NCBI RefSeq assembly: GCF_009193295.2
Contig: NZ_CP059973.1
Span: 4,588,001 to 4,652,000 of the forward strand
Source: Bacteroides luhongzhouii
GTDB lineage: Bacteria > Bacteroidota > Bacteroidia > Bacteroidales > Bacteroidaceae
Length of the DNA: 64,000 nt
Reading direction: 5' to 3'
The first letter of the stretch is position 1. Each line of letters begins with the position of its first letter. A program made the translations under genes and the position numbers. The notes below the pieces were generated by a model. It was given only the letters and a program-made list of their open reading frames with translations, did no database searches and had not been told where the DNA came from. Of this stretch, positions 43,788 through 53,738 are shown one piece after another.

Positions 43788-44936
43788 TTACAATAGTTTT
43801 ACAAATTCATCGAACAGGAATTCCGTATCCGTAGGTCCACTCGCTGCTTCCGGATGGAATTGTGCAGAAAACCAGGGGTTTCTTTTATGCTTGATTCCTT
43901 CGTTAGAGCCATCATTCATATTGATAAATAAGGGTTCCCAATCTGCGCTCAACGTATTATTGTCTACAGCATAACCGTGATTTTGTGAAGTGATGAAGCA
44001 ACGTTCCGTACCTACCATACGCACCGGTTGGTTGTGGCTACGGTGACCGTATTTCAATTTATAAATCTTGGCTCCTCCCGCTTTCGAAAGCAGTTGGTTA
44101 CCCATGCAGATTCCGAAGATAGGCAGTTTCTCGTTTGCCATTGCCTTGCGGATATTCTGCACCGCAGCATCACAGGTATCCGGATCCCCCGGTCCGTTGG
44201 AAATAAACAGTCCGTCATACTTAAATCCGTTATAATCATAATCCCAAGGTACACGAATCACCTCAACATTCCGTTTCAGCAGACAACGAATGATATTAGT
44301 CTTCACACCGCAATCTACCAACACCACCTTTTTAAGTTGTGAGTTAAAACCTGAAAGTTGAGAGTTGAGCTGCTCAACAGGAGTCGTTAATGAGAAAGAA
44401 TGAGAGGTTCCGTCAGGAAGATAAGAGATTATTTCTTTGCAACTTACTCTGTCTACATAATTAATACTTTCATAATCTTCCATTTTCAATTCATCGTTCT
44501 CCACTTCATCGAAAACGATTTTCCCCATCATTACTCCATGTTCACGAAGCACTTTAGTCAGCTCGCGCGTATCAATGCCTGTAATGCCGGGAACTTGCTC
44601 CCGTTTCAACCAGTCGCCGAGACTTTCCACTGCGTTCCAATGGCTGTATTCATAAGAATAATCACTTACGATAATCGCTTCCGCATGAATCTTTTCACTT
44701 TCCATGAAAGTGGCAAGTCCATTCGGCTCGATAGTGAAAGGAGGAACACCGTAGTTACCTACCAAAGGATAGGTAAGCGTCATCAACTGTCCGGCGTATG
44801 AAGGGTCAGTGAGGCTCTCCGGATATCCGGTCATGGCAGTATTAAACACTACTTCGCCCGCCACCGGCTTCTCGTAGCCAAACGACTTACCGGAAAACCG
44901 GCTCCCGTCGTCAAGGATTAATGTCACATTTCTCAT
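43788..44936 (-). CDS. carA: Carbamoyl-phosphate synthase, small subunit
   Basis: 382 residues. The N-terminal domain (GSRFSGKSFGYEKPVAGEVVFNTA start) is followed by a class I glutamine amidotransferase: FGICMGNQLL with the nucleophile Cys (the usual GHQ is GNQ) and FSAQFHPEAASGPTD with His and Glu. It supplies ammonia from glutamine to CarB. At about residues 187-200 there is a low-complexity insertion NSQLSGFNSQL that looks repeat-derived (see findings). It lies 27 bp after purF and 74 bp before carB. Confidence 0.95.
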   Translation of the reverse strand: MRNVTLILDDGSRFSGKSFGYEKPVAGEVVFNTAMTGYPESLTDPSYAGQLMTLTYPLVGNYGVPPFTIEPNGLATFMESEKIHAEAIIVSDYSYEYSHWNAVESLGDWLKREQVPGITGIDTRELTKVLREHGVMMGKIVFDEVENDELKMEDYESINYVDRVSCKEIISYLPDGTSHSFSLTTPVEQLNSQLSGFNSQLKKVVLVDCGVKTNIIRCLLKRNVEVIRVPWDYDYNGFKYDGLFISNGPGDPDTCDAAVQNIRKAMANEKLPIFGICMGNQLLSKAGGAKIYKLKYGHRSHNQPVRMVGTERCFITSQNHGYAVDNNTLSADWEPLFINMNDGSNEGIKHKRNPWFSAQFHPEAASGPTDTEFLFDEFVKLL

Positions 44937-44963
44937 TCTTATTATTGAATCGTTGTATGGTTG

Positions 44964-46847
44964 TTAGAATTGATACATTTGTTCTATATAGTCGATGAAC
45001 GCCCGGTTCACCATTTTCACACCCCCCGGTGTAGGGTAGTTGCCGCTAAAATACCAGTCGCCTTTATGATGCGGACAAGCTTCGTGCAATCCCTCCAACG
45101 GTTGATAAACAATTTCCACTTTCGCCTTGGTTCCCTTGGGTGTCAGCAGTTCCACCATTTTGGCTGAGATTTCCTCATCAGTGAACGGAGCATAAATATC
45201 TTTCACATAGTTTACCATCTGCTCTTTCGGCAGTCCTACCTGCTCTTTCGACTTACGATATGCAGCCGCAATCACATCTTTCATATCCCGTTCCTTTAAA
45301 AGTTCGACAGCAGCCCTGAAGGCGATAAACTCGCTCATCTTTGCCATATCAATACCGTAATAGTCAGGATAACGCACTTGCGGAGAAGAAGATACAATGA
45401 CAATCTTCTTCGGACCGAGGCGGTCGAGAATACCGATGATACTTTGTTTCAGCGTAGTACCACGCACAATGCTGTCATCGATAATCACCAGATTATCGAC
45501 ACCGGGTACAAGACTTCCGTATGTAATATCATACACATGGGCAGCCAAATCATTACGGCTGTTTCCTTCGGCGATGAACGTACGGAGCTTAATATCCTTG
45601 ATTGCCACCTTTTCGCTGCGAATGCGACGGGAAAGAATAACTTCCAGTTCTTCCATATTCGGGTTATGCCCCAATGCAGCGATCTGCTGCACTTTCTCTT
45701 CATTCAAGTAATCATCCAGTCCCTGCAACATTCCGTAGAAAGCAACCTCCGCAGTGTTGGGAATAAAAGAGAAAACCGTATGATCGATGTCATTATTGAT
45801 TGCTTTCAGTATTCTCGGAACCAACTTTTCGCCCAACCGTTTCCTTTCTTTATAAATATCGACGTCACTGCCACGGGAGAAATAGATACGTTCGAAAGAA
45901 CAGGCCTGATTTTCGCGCGGCTTATTGATTTGCGAAGTACGTATCTTACCCTCTTTGCTAATCAGCAACGCCTGCCCCGGTTGCAGTTCCTTGATTTCCT
46001 CAAACGGAACATTCAAAGCTGTCTGGATAACCGGACGTTCGGAAGCAAGAACAGCTATCTCGTCATCCTGATACCAAAATGCAGGCCGGATGCCCCACGG
46101 GTCGCGAATAGCGAAAGACTCACCGCTTCCGGTCAATCCGCAGATAACATACCCCCCATCCCATTCGCGACTGGAAGTACGCAGTACGTTTGCCAAATCA
46201 ATATGTTCTTCTATATAATGCGTGATGCTCATACCCGTAAGCCCTTCGGCTTCGGCAAGATTGAATACACGCTCCACTTCACGGTCAAGACGGTGTCCCA
46301 CCTGTTCCAACATGATATATGTATCGGCATATTTACGCGGATGCTGGCCAATGGCAGTGATACGGGCAAATATTTCGTCCACATTCGTCATATTGAAGTT
46401 TCCGCAAAGAGCGAGATTCTTGGCACGCCAGTTATTTCTTCTTAAGAATGGATGCACATAAGAGATGCCGGATTTTCCTGTAGTGGAGTAACGAAGATGC
46501 CCCATATATACTTCCCCGGCAAAAGGCAGGGTCCGTTTGGCATACGCAGCATCATGTAACTGTTCGGGAGTGAGATCCTTAAAATTGTTTTGAACATTTT
46601 CAAAAATCTCCGTAATAGCCCCGGAACCTAAAGCACGTTCACGAAACATATATTCTTCACCCGGATTCGCTTCCAGTTTCACACATGCCAGTCCCGCACC
46701 TTCCTGTCCACGGTTATGTTGTTTCTCCATCAACAGGTAGAGTTTATTAAGACCGTACATCCATGTTCCGTACTTTTTCTCGTAGTACTCCAACGGTTTA
46801 AGCAAGCGTATCATGGCAACGCCACATTCATGTTTCAATTGTTCCAT
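44964..46847 (-). CDS. purF: Amidophosphoribosyltransferase (long form)
   Basis: 627 residues, longer than the usual 470-510. Class II glutaminase: nucleophile Cys8 in HECGVAMI, requiring removal of a short propeptide; NRGQEGAGLA, GHLRYSTTGKSG and NGN-like parts are present. The PRPP loop is IIDDSIVRGTT. Extra length lies in inserts in the phosphoribosyltransferase part. It makes phosphoribosylamine, the first step of purine synthesis, using glutamine. Between glmS (19-bp gap) and carA. Bacteroidota commonly have this long form; a related glutaminase is an alternative. Confidence 0.88.
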   Translation of the reverse strand: MEQLKHECGVAMIRLLKPLEYYEKKYGTWMYGLNKLYLLMEKQHNRGQEGAGLACVKLEANPGEEYMFRERALGSGAITEIFENVQNNFKDLTPEQLHDAAYAKRTLPFAGEVYMGHLRYSTTGKSGISYVHPFLRRNNWRAKNLALCGNFNMTNVDEIFARITAIGQHPRKYADTYIMLEQVGHRLDREVERVFNLAEAEGLTGMSITHYIEEHIDLANVLRTSSREWDGGYVICGLTGSGESFAIRDPWGIRPAFWYQDDEIAVLASERPVIQTALNVPFEEIKELQPGQALLISKEGKIRTSQINKPRENQACSFERIYFSRGSDVDIYKERKRLGEKLVPRILKAINNDIDHTVFSFIPNTAEVAFYGMLQGLDDYLNEEKVQQIAALGHNPNMEELEVILSRRIRSEKVAIKDIKLRTFIAEGNSRNDLAAHVYDITYGSLVPGVDNLVIIDDSIVRGTTLKQSIIGILDRLGPKKIVIVSSSPQVRYPDYYGIDMAKMSEFIAFRAAVELLKERDMKDVIAAAYRKSKEQVGLPKEQMVNYVKDIYAPFTDEEISAKMVELLTPKGTKAKVEIVYQPLEGLHEACPHHKGDWYFSGNYPTPGGVKMVNRAFIDYIEQMYQF

Positions 46848-46866
46848 CTATATACTATTTTAACTT

Positions 46867-48711
46867 TCACTCTACCGTTACCGACTTCGCCAGATTTCTT
46901 GGCTGGTCTACATCCATCCCTTTACATACCGCAATGTGATAAGCAAGAAGCTGGAGAGGTACCGTCGTAATTAACGGATCGAGACACTCTATTGTTTCAG
47001 GAAGTTCGATACTGCAATCGGCGATCTTGCTGATAACCGTATCTCCCTTCGTAACGAACGCAATCACTTTTCCTTTCCTCGCCTTGATCTCCTGAATATT
47101 ACTTAGCACTTTTTCGTACAGTCCATTCTGCGTAGCAATCACCACTACCGGCATTTCCGCGTCAATCAGGGCAATCGGTCCGTGTTTCATCTCGGCAGCC
47201 GGATAACCTTCGGCGTGAATATACGATATTTCTTTCAATTTCAACGCACCTTCCAATGCAACAGGATAACTATATCCGCGTCCCAGGTAAATAAAATTAT
47301 GCGCATACGTGAAAGTTTTCGATAACTCCGCCAGGGTATCATTCAGTTTCAGCACTTCTTTCATCTTCTCCGGAATATGATTTAATTCCCGTACAATTGA
47401 AAGATAATGCTGTTCGTCAATTGTTCCTTTCGTTTTGGCAAGCGTCAATGCCAGCATTGCCAACACAGTGACCTGTCCGGTAAACGCTTTGGTGGAAGCG
47501 ACCCCGATTTCCGGACCTACGTGGATATACGAACCGGTGTGAGTGGCACGGGGAATAGAAGACCCGATAGCATTGCAAATACCATATATAAATGCTCCGC
47601 GGCTTTTTGCCAATTCCACAGCAGCCAATGTATCCGCAGTCTCACCACTTTGGGAGATTGCTATCACTACATCCTGTCCGTCAATCACCGGATCACGGTA
47701 ACGGAATTCGGAAGCATACTCCACTTCCACCGGTATGCGGCAGAAACTTTCAATCAGATGCTTTCCAATCAGTCCGGCATGCCAGGAAGTTCCGCAGGCA
47801 ACGATAATAAACCGCTTGGCATTCAACAGCTTTTCCCGATGGTCGATCACAGCGGAAAGTACCACATTGTCGGCTTCCACATTGATACGTCCGCGCATAC
47901 AATCATGAATACAATCGGGCTGTTCGAAAATCTCTTTCAACATAAAATGTGGATATCCCCCTTTTTCCAGCTGGCCGAGATTAAGCTCCACTTTTTTAAT
48001 TTCAGGTGTCATTTCAACATTACTCAAATTGACCACCTTCAGTTCTTTCCCCAGATGGAGAACAGCAATTTCTCCGTCTTCCAGATAAACCACCTTATCT
48101 GTATATTCTACAATCGGAGTGGCATCCGAAGCAAGGAAGAACTCGTCCGCTCCAATCCCCACTACCAGCGGGCTACTCTTACGGGCAGCAATAATCTCAT
48201 CAGGATGCTCTTTATCAAGAATCGCAATCGCATAGGCACCAATCACTTCTCCCAACGCCAATTGAACGGCTGTCAGCAAACTGACTTGATTAGTGACTTT
48301 CATGTATTCTATTAATTGAACAAGGACTTCGGTATCTGTACTACTTTTAAAAATATAGCCTCTGGCTTGAAGTTTTTCTTTGAGAACGGCGTAGTTTTCA
48401 ATAATACCGTTATGAATGAGAGCGAGCTTTTCGGAAGAAGAGTAATGAGGGTGGGCGTTAGCGGAACAAGGTTCCCCGTGAGTAGCCCAACGAGTATGGG
48501 CAATTCCGATTGTACCGGAAATATCTTTTTGCGTGACGAAATTTTCAAGATCGGAGACTTTTCCTTTCGTCTTATACACATTTAACTGTTGGTCATCACT
48601 AATAATTGCTACCCCCGCGCTATCATATCCACGATACTCCAGTCGCTTCAGCCCTTTTATAAGGATAGGGTAGGCTTTTCGTTTACCAATATAGCCTACT
48701 ATTCCACACAT
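46867..48711 (-). CDS. glmS: Glutamine-fructose-6-phosphate aminotransferase
   Basis: 614 residues. Class II glutaminase with Cys2 (MCGIVGYIG), HTRWATHGEP and the NAHPH motif; two sugar isomerase (SIS) domains follow (VACGTSWHAGLIGKHLIE, AISQSGETADTLAA, and LEGALKLKEISYIHAEGYPA with the conserved catalytic Lys region) and the C-terminal DQPRNLAKSVTVE. It makes glucosamine-6-phosphate for peptidoglycan and LPS, using glutamine. First gene of the four-gene operon and divergent from gltB; length is typical. Confidence 0.96.
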   Translation of the reverse strand: MCGIVGYIGKRKAYPILIKGLKRLEYRGYDSAGVAIISDDQQLNVYKTKGKVSDLENFVTQKDISGTIGIAHTRWATHGEPCSANAHPHYSSSEKLALIHNGIIENYAVLKEKLQARGYIFKSSTDTEVLVQLIEYMKVTNQVSLLTAVQLALGEVIGAYAIAILDKEHPDEIIAARKSSPLVVGIGADEFFLASDATPIVEYTDKVVYLEDGEIAVLHLGKELKVVNLSNVEMTPEIKKVELNLGQLEKGGYPHFMLKEIFEQPDCIHDCMRGRINVEADNVVLSAVIDHREKLLNAKRFIIVACGTSWHAGLIGKHLIESFCRIPVEVEYASEFRYRDPVIDGQDVVIAISQSGETADTLAAVELAKSRGAFIYGICNAIGSSIPRATHTGSYIHVGPEIGVASTKAFTGQVTVLAMLALTLAKTKGTIDEQHYLSIVRELNHIPEKMKEVLKLNDTLAELSKTFTYAHNFIYLGRGYSYPVALEGALKLKEISYIHAEGYPAAEMKHGPIALIDAEMPVVVIATQNGLYEKVLSNIQEIKARKGKVIAFVTKGDTVISKIADCSIELPETIECLDPLITTVPLQLLAYHIAVCKGMDVDQPRNLAKSVTVE

Positions 48712-48735
48712 ATTATAATATTTTTATTTCGACTG

Positions 48736-48743
48736 CAAATATA
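48736..48743 (-). promoter_or_regulatory. -7 box of the glmS operon
   Basis: TATATTTG on the minus strand, 25 bp before the glmS start. Confidence 0.55.
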
Positions 48744-48827
48744 CACATTCCAAATAACATAAAGACAACAAAAAGCATATTTATTTGACAGAAATGCATA
48801 AAAAAGTTACAAACACATCAAAACGTT

Positions 48828-48843
48828 AAATAATATATTATTT
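48828..48843. repeat. 16-bp perfect palindrome in the glmS-gltB region
   Basis: AAATAATATATTATTT, symmetric and AT-only; a candidate protein-binding site, but chance is possible in such AT-rich sequence. Confidence 0.35.
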
Positions 48844-49012
48844 TTAGCTCAAAAAGAAACAAATTACAATTGGTTTCCCATTAACACAAAAGAGCTAACA
48901 AATTAAAAGTAAATCTCCTTCTTTCAATTACAAATTAAAAGAAGACAGACTCTTGTTTTCATTTCGTGTTACAGAAAAGTTATATTTTACTATCATTTTG
49001 AAATTAAACCAT

Positions 49013-49020
49013 TAATTTTG
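49013..49020 (+). promoter_or_regulatory. -7 box of gltB
   Basis: TAATTTTG, 53 bp before the gltB ATG. No clear -33 TTTG at the right distance. Confidence 0.45.
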
Positions 49021-49073
49021 CCGAACAAATTGACACTCCAATTAGGTATTATCATACAATAAAGCTAGTAAGA

Positions 49074-52000
49074 ATGAAGAAACAAGAACTTTTTAACAAC
49101 GTAACAGAAGGATTCCCTTACCAACGACAGCCCAAACAGATGGGCTTGTACAATGCGGCATACGAACACGATGCCTGCGGTGTTGGTATGCTGGTAAACA
49201 TTCATGGAGAAAAGTCACACGACATTGTTGAGTCGGCTTTAAAGGTATTAGAGAACATGCGCCACCGCGGCGCCGAAGGTGCGGATAACAAAACCGGCGA
49301 CGGTGCAGGTATCATGCTGCAAATTCCGCATGAGTTTATTTTATTGCAAGGTATTCCTGTACCCGAAAAAGGACGGTACGGCACAGGATTGTTATTTTTG
49401 CCGAAAAATGAGAAAGACCAGGCAGCTATTTTAAGTATCATTATTGAAGAAATCGAAAAAGAAGGACTCACATTGATGCATTTGCGCAATGTGCCCACCT
49501 GCCCTGAAATTTTGGGAGAATCTGCCCTGGCAAACGAACCTGACATCAAACAGGTGTTTATCACCGGATTTACAGAAACGGAAACGGCCGACCGGAAGTT
49601 ATATCTGATCCGGAAAAGAATCGAGAATAAGGTCAGATTGTCATCCATTCCGACAAAGGACGATTTTTATGTTGTTTCGCTTTCTACAAAAAGCATTATA
49701 TATAAAGGTATGCTTTCGTCGTTACAACTGCGCAACTACTATCCGGACCTGACGAATAGCTATTTTACCAGCGGACTGGCACTGGTGCACTCTCGTTTCA
49801 GCACCAACACATTCCCTACATGGGGATTGGCACAACCATTCCGCCTTCTGGCACACAACGGTGAAATCAACACGATCCGTGGTAACCGCGGATGGATGGA
49901 AGCCCGCGAAAGCGTACTCTCCACTCCTACTTTAGGTGATATCAAAGAACTTCGCCCGATTATACAACCGGGCATGAGCGACAGTGCTTCTCTGGACAAT
50001 GTACTGGAGTTCCTGGTGATGTCGGGGTTGAGTCTGCCACACGCTATGGCTATGCTCGTGCCGGAATCTTTCAACGAAAAGAATCCCATCAGTGAGGATC
50101 TGAAATCATTCTACGAATACCACTCTATCCTGATGGAACCGTGGGACGGACCGGCTGCACTTCTCTTCAGTGACGGACGATTTGCAGGAGGTATGCTCGA
50201 CCGCAACGGTCTGCGCCCTGCCCGTTATCTGATTACTAAAAACGATATGATGGTAGTGGCTTCGGAAGTCGGTGTGATGGATTTCGAACCGGGAGACATC
50301 AAAGAAAAAGGTCGCTTACAGCCCGGTAAGATCTTGTTGGTGGATACGGAAAAAGGGGAAATTTATTATGATGGAGAACTGAAAAAACAGTTGGCTGAAG
50401 CCAAACCTTACCGCACCTGGCTGGCTACGAACCGAATCGAACTGGATGAACTGAAGAGCGGACGCAAAGTAGCTCATCAGGTAGAAAACTACGACTGCAT
50501 GCTTCGCACTTTCGGCTACTCCAAAGAGGATATCGAAAAACTGATTATGCCGATGGCAAGCAGCGGAGCAGAACCGATCCATTCAATGGGTAATGATACT
50601 CCGTTAGCTGTACTTTCGGATAAGCCGCAATTGCTTTACAACTATTTCCGGCAGCAATTTGCACAAGTGACCAATCCGCCCATCGACCCGCTCCGCGAAG
50701 AACTGGTGATGTCATTGACTGAATACATCGGGGCAGTCGGCATGAATATTCTGACCCCCAGCGAAAGCCATTGCAAAATGGTCCGCCTGAATCATCCGAT
50801 TTTGAGCAACACACAACTGGATATTCTTTGTAATATCCGTTATAAAGGTTTCAAAACAGTCAAACTGCCCATGTTATTTGAAGTAGCGAAAGGGAAAGCC
50901 GGATTGCAGGAGGCACTGAACAGCCTCTGTAAAATGGCGGAAGAATCTGTGACGGAAGGCGTAAACTACATTGTCCTGACCGACCGTGACGTGGATATTA
51001 CCCATGCAGCTATTCCTTCATTGCTGGCAGTAAGTGCCGTTCATCACCACCTGATTTCAGTCGGCAAACGTGTACAAACAGCATTGATTGTAGAAAGCGG
51101 TGAAATACGTGAGGTAATGCACGCTGCGTTATTACTGGGTTTCGGAGCAAGTGCCCTGAATCCTTACATGGCATTCGCCGTTCTCGACCGCTTGGTTAAA
51201 GACAGGGATATTCAGTTGGATTATGCCACTGCTGAAAAAAATTATATCAAATCCATCTGCAAAGGCTTGTTTAAAATCATGAGTAAAATGGGGATCTCTA
51301 CCATCCGCTCTTATCGTGGCGCAAAGATCTTCGAAGCCGTCGGTTTGAGCGAAGAATTGAGTAAGGCTTATTTCGGTGGACTCGGTTCGCCAATCGGAGG
51401 TATTCGCCTGGAAGAAATAGCCAGAGATGCCATTGCTTTCCATGAGGAAGGATTTGAAAAGATCAGAAATGGAAATGAAGGAACACAAAGTAATTCTCAA
51501 TCTTCTACTTTCAACTTTCCATTATTAAAAAACAACGGTTTGTATGCCTTCCGCAAAGACGGAGAAAAGCACGCATGGAATCCGGAAACAATCAGTACAC
51601 TGCAATTGGCTACACGGCTGGGAAGTTACAAGAAATTTAAAGAATACACTCATCTGGTAGACGAAAAAGAGAAGCCTATTTTCCTTCGTGACTTCCTGGG
51701 ATTCCACCGTAATCCGATTTCTATCGATCAGGTAGAACCGGTGGAAAACATTCTGCATCGTTTCGTCACGGGGGCCATGTCTTTTGGTTCTATCAGCAAA
51801 GAGGCTCATGAGGCAATGGCTATTGCCATGAATAAAATCCATGGACGCAGCAATACCGGTGAAGGTGGCGAAGACGCTGCCCGTTTCCAACCGCTGCCCG
51901 ATGGCAGTTCCTTACGAAGTGCAATCAAGCAGGTAGCTTCCGGTCGTTTCGGTGTAACGGCAGAATATCTGGTTAATGCGGACGAGATTCAGATTAAGAT

Positions 52001-53669
52001 AGCACAAGGGGCAAAGCCGGGTGAAGGTGGACAACTTCCGGGATTTAAAGTGAATGATGTGATTGCGAAAACACGCCATTCCATTCCGGGAATTTCACTG
52101 ATTTCTCCCCCGCCTCATCATGATATTTATTCGATTGAGGATTTGGCACAATTAATCTTCGATCTGAAAAATGTAAATCCACAGGCCAAAATCAGTGTGA
52201 AACTGGTAGCAGAAAGTGGCATCGGTACGATTGCCGCCGGCGTGGCAAAAGCAAAGGCGGACCTGATTGTCATCTCCGGTGCTGAAGGGGGAACAGGTGC
52301 TTCTCCGGCTTCTTCTATCCGTTATGCGGGCATCTCACCGGAATTGGGATTGAGCGAGACACAGCAGACATTAGTTTTGAACGGACTTCGTGGTCAAGTA
52401 GTTCTGCAAGCCGACGGACAACTGAAAACCGGGCGTGACATCATCTTAATGGCGCTAATGGGTGCCGAAGAATATGGCTTCGCCACCTCGGCATTGATTG
52501 TATTAGGGTGTGTAATGATGCGTAAATGCCATCAGAATACTTGTCCGGTGGGAGTTGCCACACAGAATGAAGAATTGCGTAAACGCTTTCATGGGCGTAG
52601 TGAATATTTGGTAAATTTCTTCACATTCCTGGCACAGGAGGTCCGCGAGTATTTGGCTGAAATGGGATTCACCAGAATGGATGATATTATCGGGCGCACA
52701 GACTTGATCGAACGTAAGCCCGTTGCCAACGACCCGAATCCGAAACATGCGTTAATCGACTTCACCAAATTGTTGGCACGCATTGATAACAACGCGGCTA
52801 TCCGCCATGTCATCGATCAGGATCACGGTGTTTCTACTGTAAAGGATGTAACCCTTATTGATGCGGCACAGGAAGCTATTGAACATGAGAAAGAGATTTC
52901 TTTAGAATATACGATTGCCAATACAGACCGTGCAATAGGTGCCATGCTCTCCGGAGTGATTGCCAAGAAATACGGTGCCAAAGGATTGCCGGAACATACG
53001 CTGAATGTGAAGTTCAAAGGCTCGGCAGGTCAGTCTTTCGGGGCTTTCCTCGTACCGGGAGTTAACTTTAAACTGGAAGGTGAAGCGAACGATTATCTGG
53101 GTAAAGGATTGAGCGGCGGACGCATCTCCGTATTGCCTCCTATCCGCAGCAACTTCGAAGCCGAAAAGAATACAATTGCCGGTAATACCTTGCTTTATGG
53201 AGCAACAAGCGGTGAAGTATATATCAACGGTCGTGTAGGAGAACGTTTCGCAGTTCGTAACTCCGGTGCAGTTGCCGTAGTGGAAGGTGTGGGCGACCAT
53301 TGTTGCGAATACATGACAGGAGGTCGTGTCGTAGTCCTCGGGCAAACCGGACGTAACTTCGCAGCCGGAATGAGTGGCGGTGTGGCTTATGTATGGAACA
53401 AGGATGGCAACTTCGATTATTTCTGCAACATGGAAATGGTGGAACTGTCACTCATCGAAGAAGCCAGCTACCGGAAGGAGCTACACGAACTAATCCGCCA
53501 ACATTATCTGTACACAGGCTCAAAACTAGCCCGTACCATGCTTGACAACTGGAATCATTATGCAGACCAGTTCATCCAAGTAGTACCCATCGAATACAAA
53601 AAAGTATTGCAGGAAGAACAGATGAGAAAATTGCAACAAAAAATTGCAGACATGCAAAGAGACTATTAA
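49074..53669 (+). CDS. gltB: Glutamate synthase, large subunit
   Basis: 1531 residues. Class II glutaminase domain with nucleophile Cys35 (HDACGVGM, after a propeptide), SRFSTNTFPTWGLAQPFR and GEINTIRGN; central domain; FMN-binding domain with EGGTGASPASS; [3Fe-4S] cysteines in CVMMRKCHQNTCPVG; and the C-terminal beta-helix domain with its repeated Gly motifs (GLSGGRISVLPP, YMTGGRVVVLGQ). It converts glutamine and 2-oxoglutarate to two glutamates. At about 798-822 there is a low-complexity insertion (NSQSSTFNFPLL). Its stop codon is part of the 44-nt element at 53666-53709. First gene of gltB-gltD-asnB. Confidence 0.96.
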   Translation: MKKQELFNNVTEGFPYQRQPKQMGLYNAAYEHDACGVGMLVNIHGEKSHDIVESALKVLENMRHRGAEGADNKTGDGAGIMLQIPHEFILLQGIPVPEKGRYGTGLLFLPKNEKDQAAILSIIIEEIEKEGLTLMHLRNVPTCPEILGESALANEPDIKQVFITGFTETETADRKLYLIRKRIENKVRLSSIPTKDDFYVVSLSTKSIIYKGMLSSLQLRNYYPDLTNSYFTSGLALVHSRFSTNTFPTWGLAQPFRLLAHNGEINTIRGNRGWMEARESVLSTPTLGDIKELRPIIQPGMSDSASLDNVLEFLVMSGLSLPHAMAMLVPESFNEKNPISEDLKSFYEYHSILMEPWDGPAALLFSDGRFAGGMLDRNGLRPARYLITKNDMMVVASEVGVMDFEPGDIKEKGRLQPGKILLVDTEKGEIYYDGELKKQLAEAKPYRTWLATNRIELDELKSGRKVAHQVENYDCMLRTFGYSKEDIEKLIMPMASSGAEPIHSMGNDTPLAVLSDKPQLLYNYFRQQFAQVTNPPIDPLREELVMSLTEYIGAVGMNILTPSESHCKMVRLNHPILSNTQLDILCNIRYKGFKTVKLPMLFEVAKGKAGLQEALNSLCKMAEESVTEGVNYIVLTDRDVDITHAAIPSLLAVSAVHHHLISVGKRVQTALIVESGEIREVMHAALLLGFGASALNPYMAFAVLDRLVKDRDIQLDYATAEKNYIKSICKGLFKIMSKMGISTIRSYRGAKIFEAVGLSEELSKAYFGGLGSPIGGIRLEEIARDAIAFHEEGFEKIRNGNEGTQSNSQSSTFNFPLLKNNGLYAFRKDGEKHAWNPETISTLQLATRLGSYKKFKEYTHLVDEKEKPIFLRDFLGFHRNPISIDQVEPVENILHRFVTGAMSFGSISKEAHEAMAIAMNKIHGRSNTGEGGEDAARFQPLPDGSSLRSAIKQVASGRFGVTAEYLVNADEIQIKIAQGAKPGEGGQLPGFKVNDVIAKTRHSIPGISLISPPPHHDIYSIEDLAQLIFDLKNVNPQAKISVKLVAESGIGTIAAGVAKAKADLIVISGAEGGTGASPASSIRYAGISPELGLSETQQTLVLNGLRGQVVLQADGQLKTGRDIILMALMGAEEYGFATSALIVLGCVMMRKCHQNTCPVGVATQNEELRKRFHGRSEYLVNFFTFLAQEVREYLAEMGFTRMDDIIGRTDLIERKPVANDPNPKHALIDFTKLLARIDNNAAIRHVIDQDHGVSTVKDVTLIDAAQEAIEHEKEISLEYTIANTDRAIGAMLSGVIAKKYGAKGLPEHTLNVKFKGSAGQSFGAFLVPGVNFKLEGEANDYLGKGLSGGRISVLPPIRSNFEAEKNTIAGNTLLYGATSGEVYINGRVGERFAVRNSGAVAVVEGVGDHCCEYMTGGRVVVLGQTGRNFAAGMSGGVAYVWNKDGNFDYFCNMEMVELSLIEEASYRKELHELIRQHYLYTGSKLARTMLDNWNHYADQFIQVVPIEYKKVLQEEQMRKLQQKIADMQRDY

Positions 53670-53709
53670 TCGGCACCGGCAAAGTGCCGGAGCCAGGTTT
53701 CCATGCGGA
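53666..53709 (+). promoter_or_regulatory. 44-nt element, copy 1 (gltB-gltD junction)
   Basis: Matches 62385-62428 at 37 of 44 positions. The gltB stop TAA is at element positions 2-4. A hairpin folds at 53672-53694: stem CCGGCA/TGCCGG, loop AAG, extended by GGC/GCC around an A.A mismatch. A small second hairpin may form at TTCC-ATGC-GGAA. gltD starts 30 nt later. Confidence 0.7.
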
Positions 53710-53738
53710 ATTATTTGAACTTAAAACTGAAAAACAAT

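Larger units (their letters stand above)
48712..49073. other. 362-bp divergent regulatory region between glmS and gltB
   Basis: No gene. Candidate -7 boxes: TATATTTG for glmS on the minus strand (48736-48743, 25 bp before its start) and TAATTTTG for gltB on the plus strand (49013-49020). A perfect 16-bp palindrome AAATAATATATTATTT lies at 48828-48843, near the middle. The region is AT-rich; both operons consume or make glutamine, so this is a likely nitrogen-control site. Confidence 0.6.

Noticed and set aside
41344..48315. Long open frames opposite carB, purF and glmS (381, 355 and 302 codons at 41344, 45378, 47407)
   Set aside because: They lie fully antisense to strongly conserved genes, have no recognisable domains and His/Phe/Arg/Ile-rich composition typical of shadow frames.
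53703..53738. gltD start at 53703
   Set aside because: This ATG is within the shared 44-nt element; the family start MGDPKAF is at 53739.
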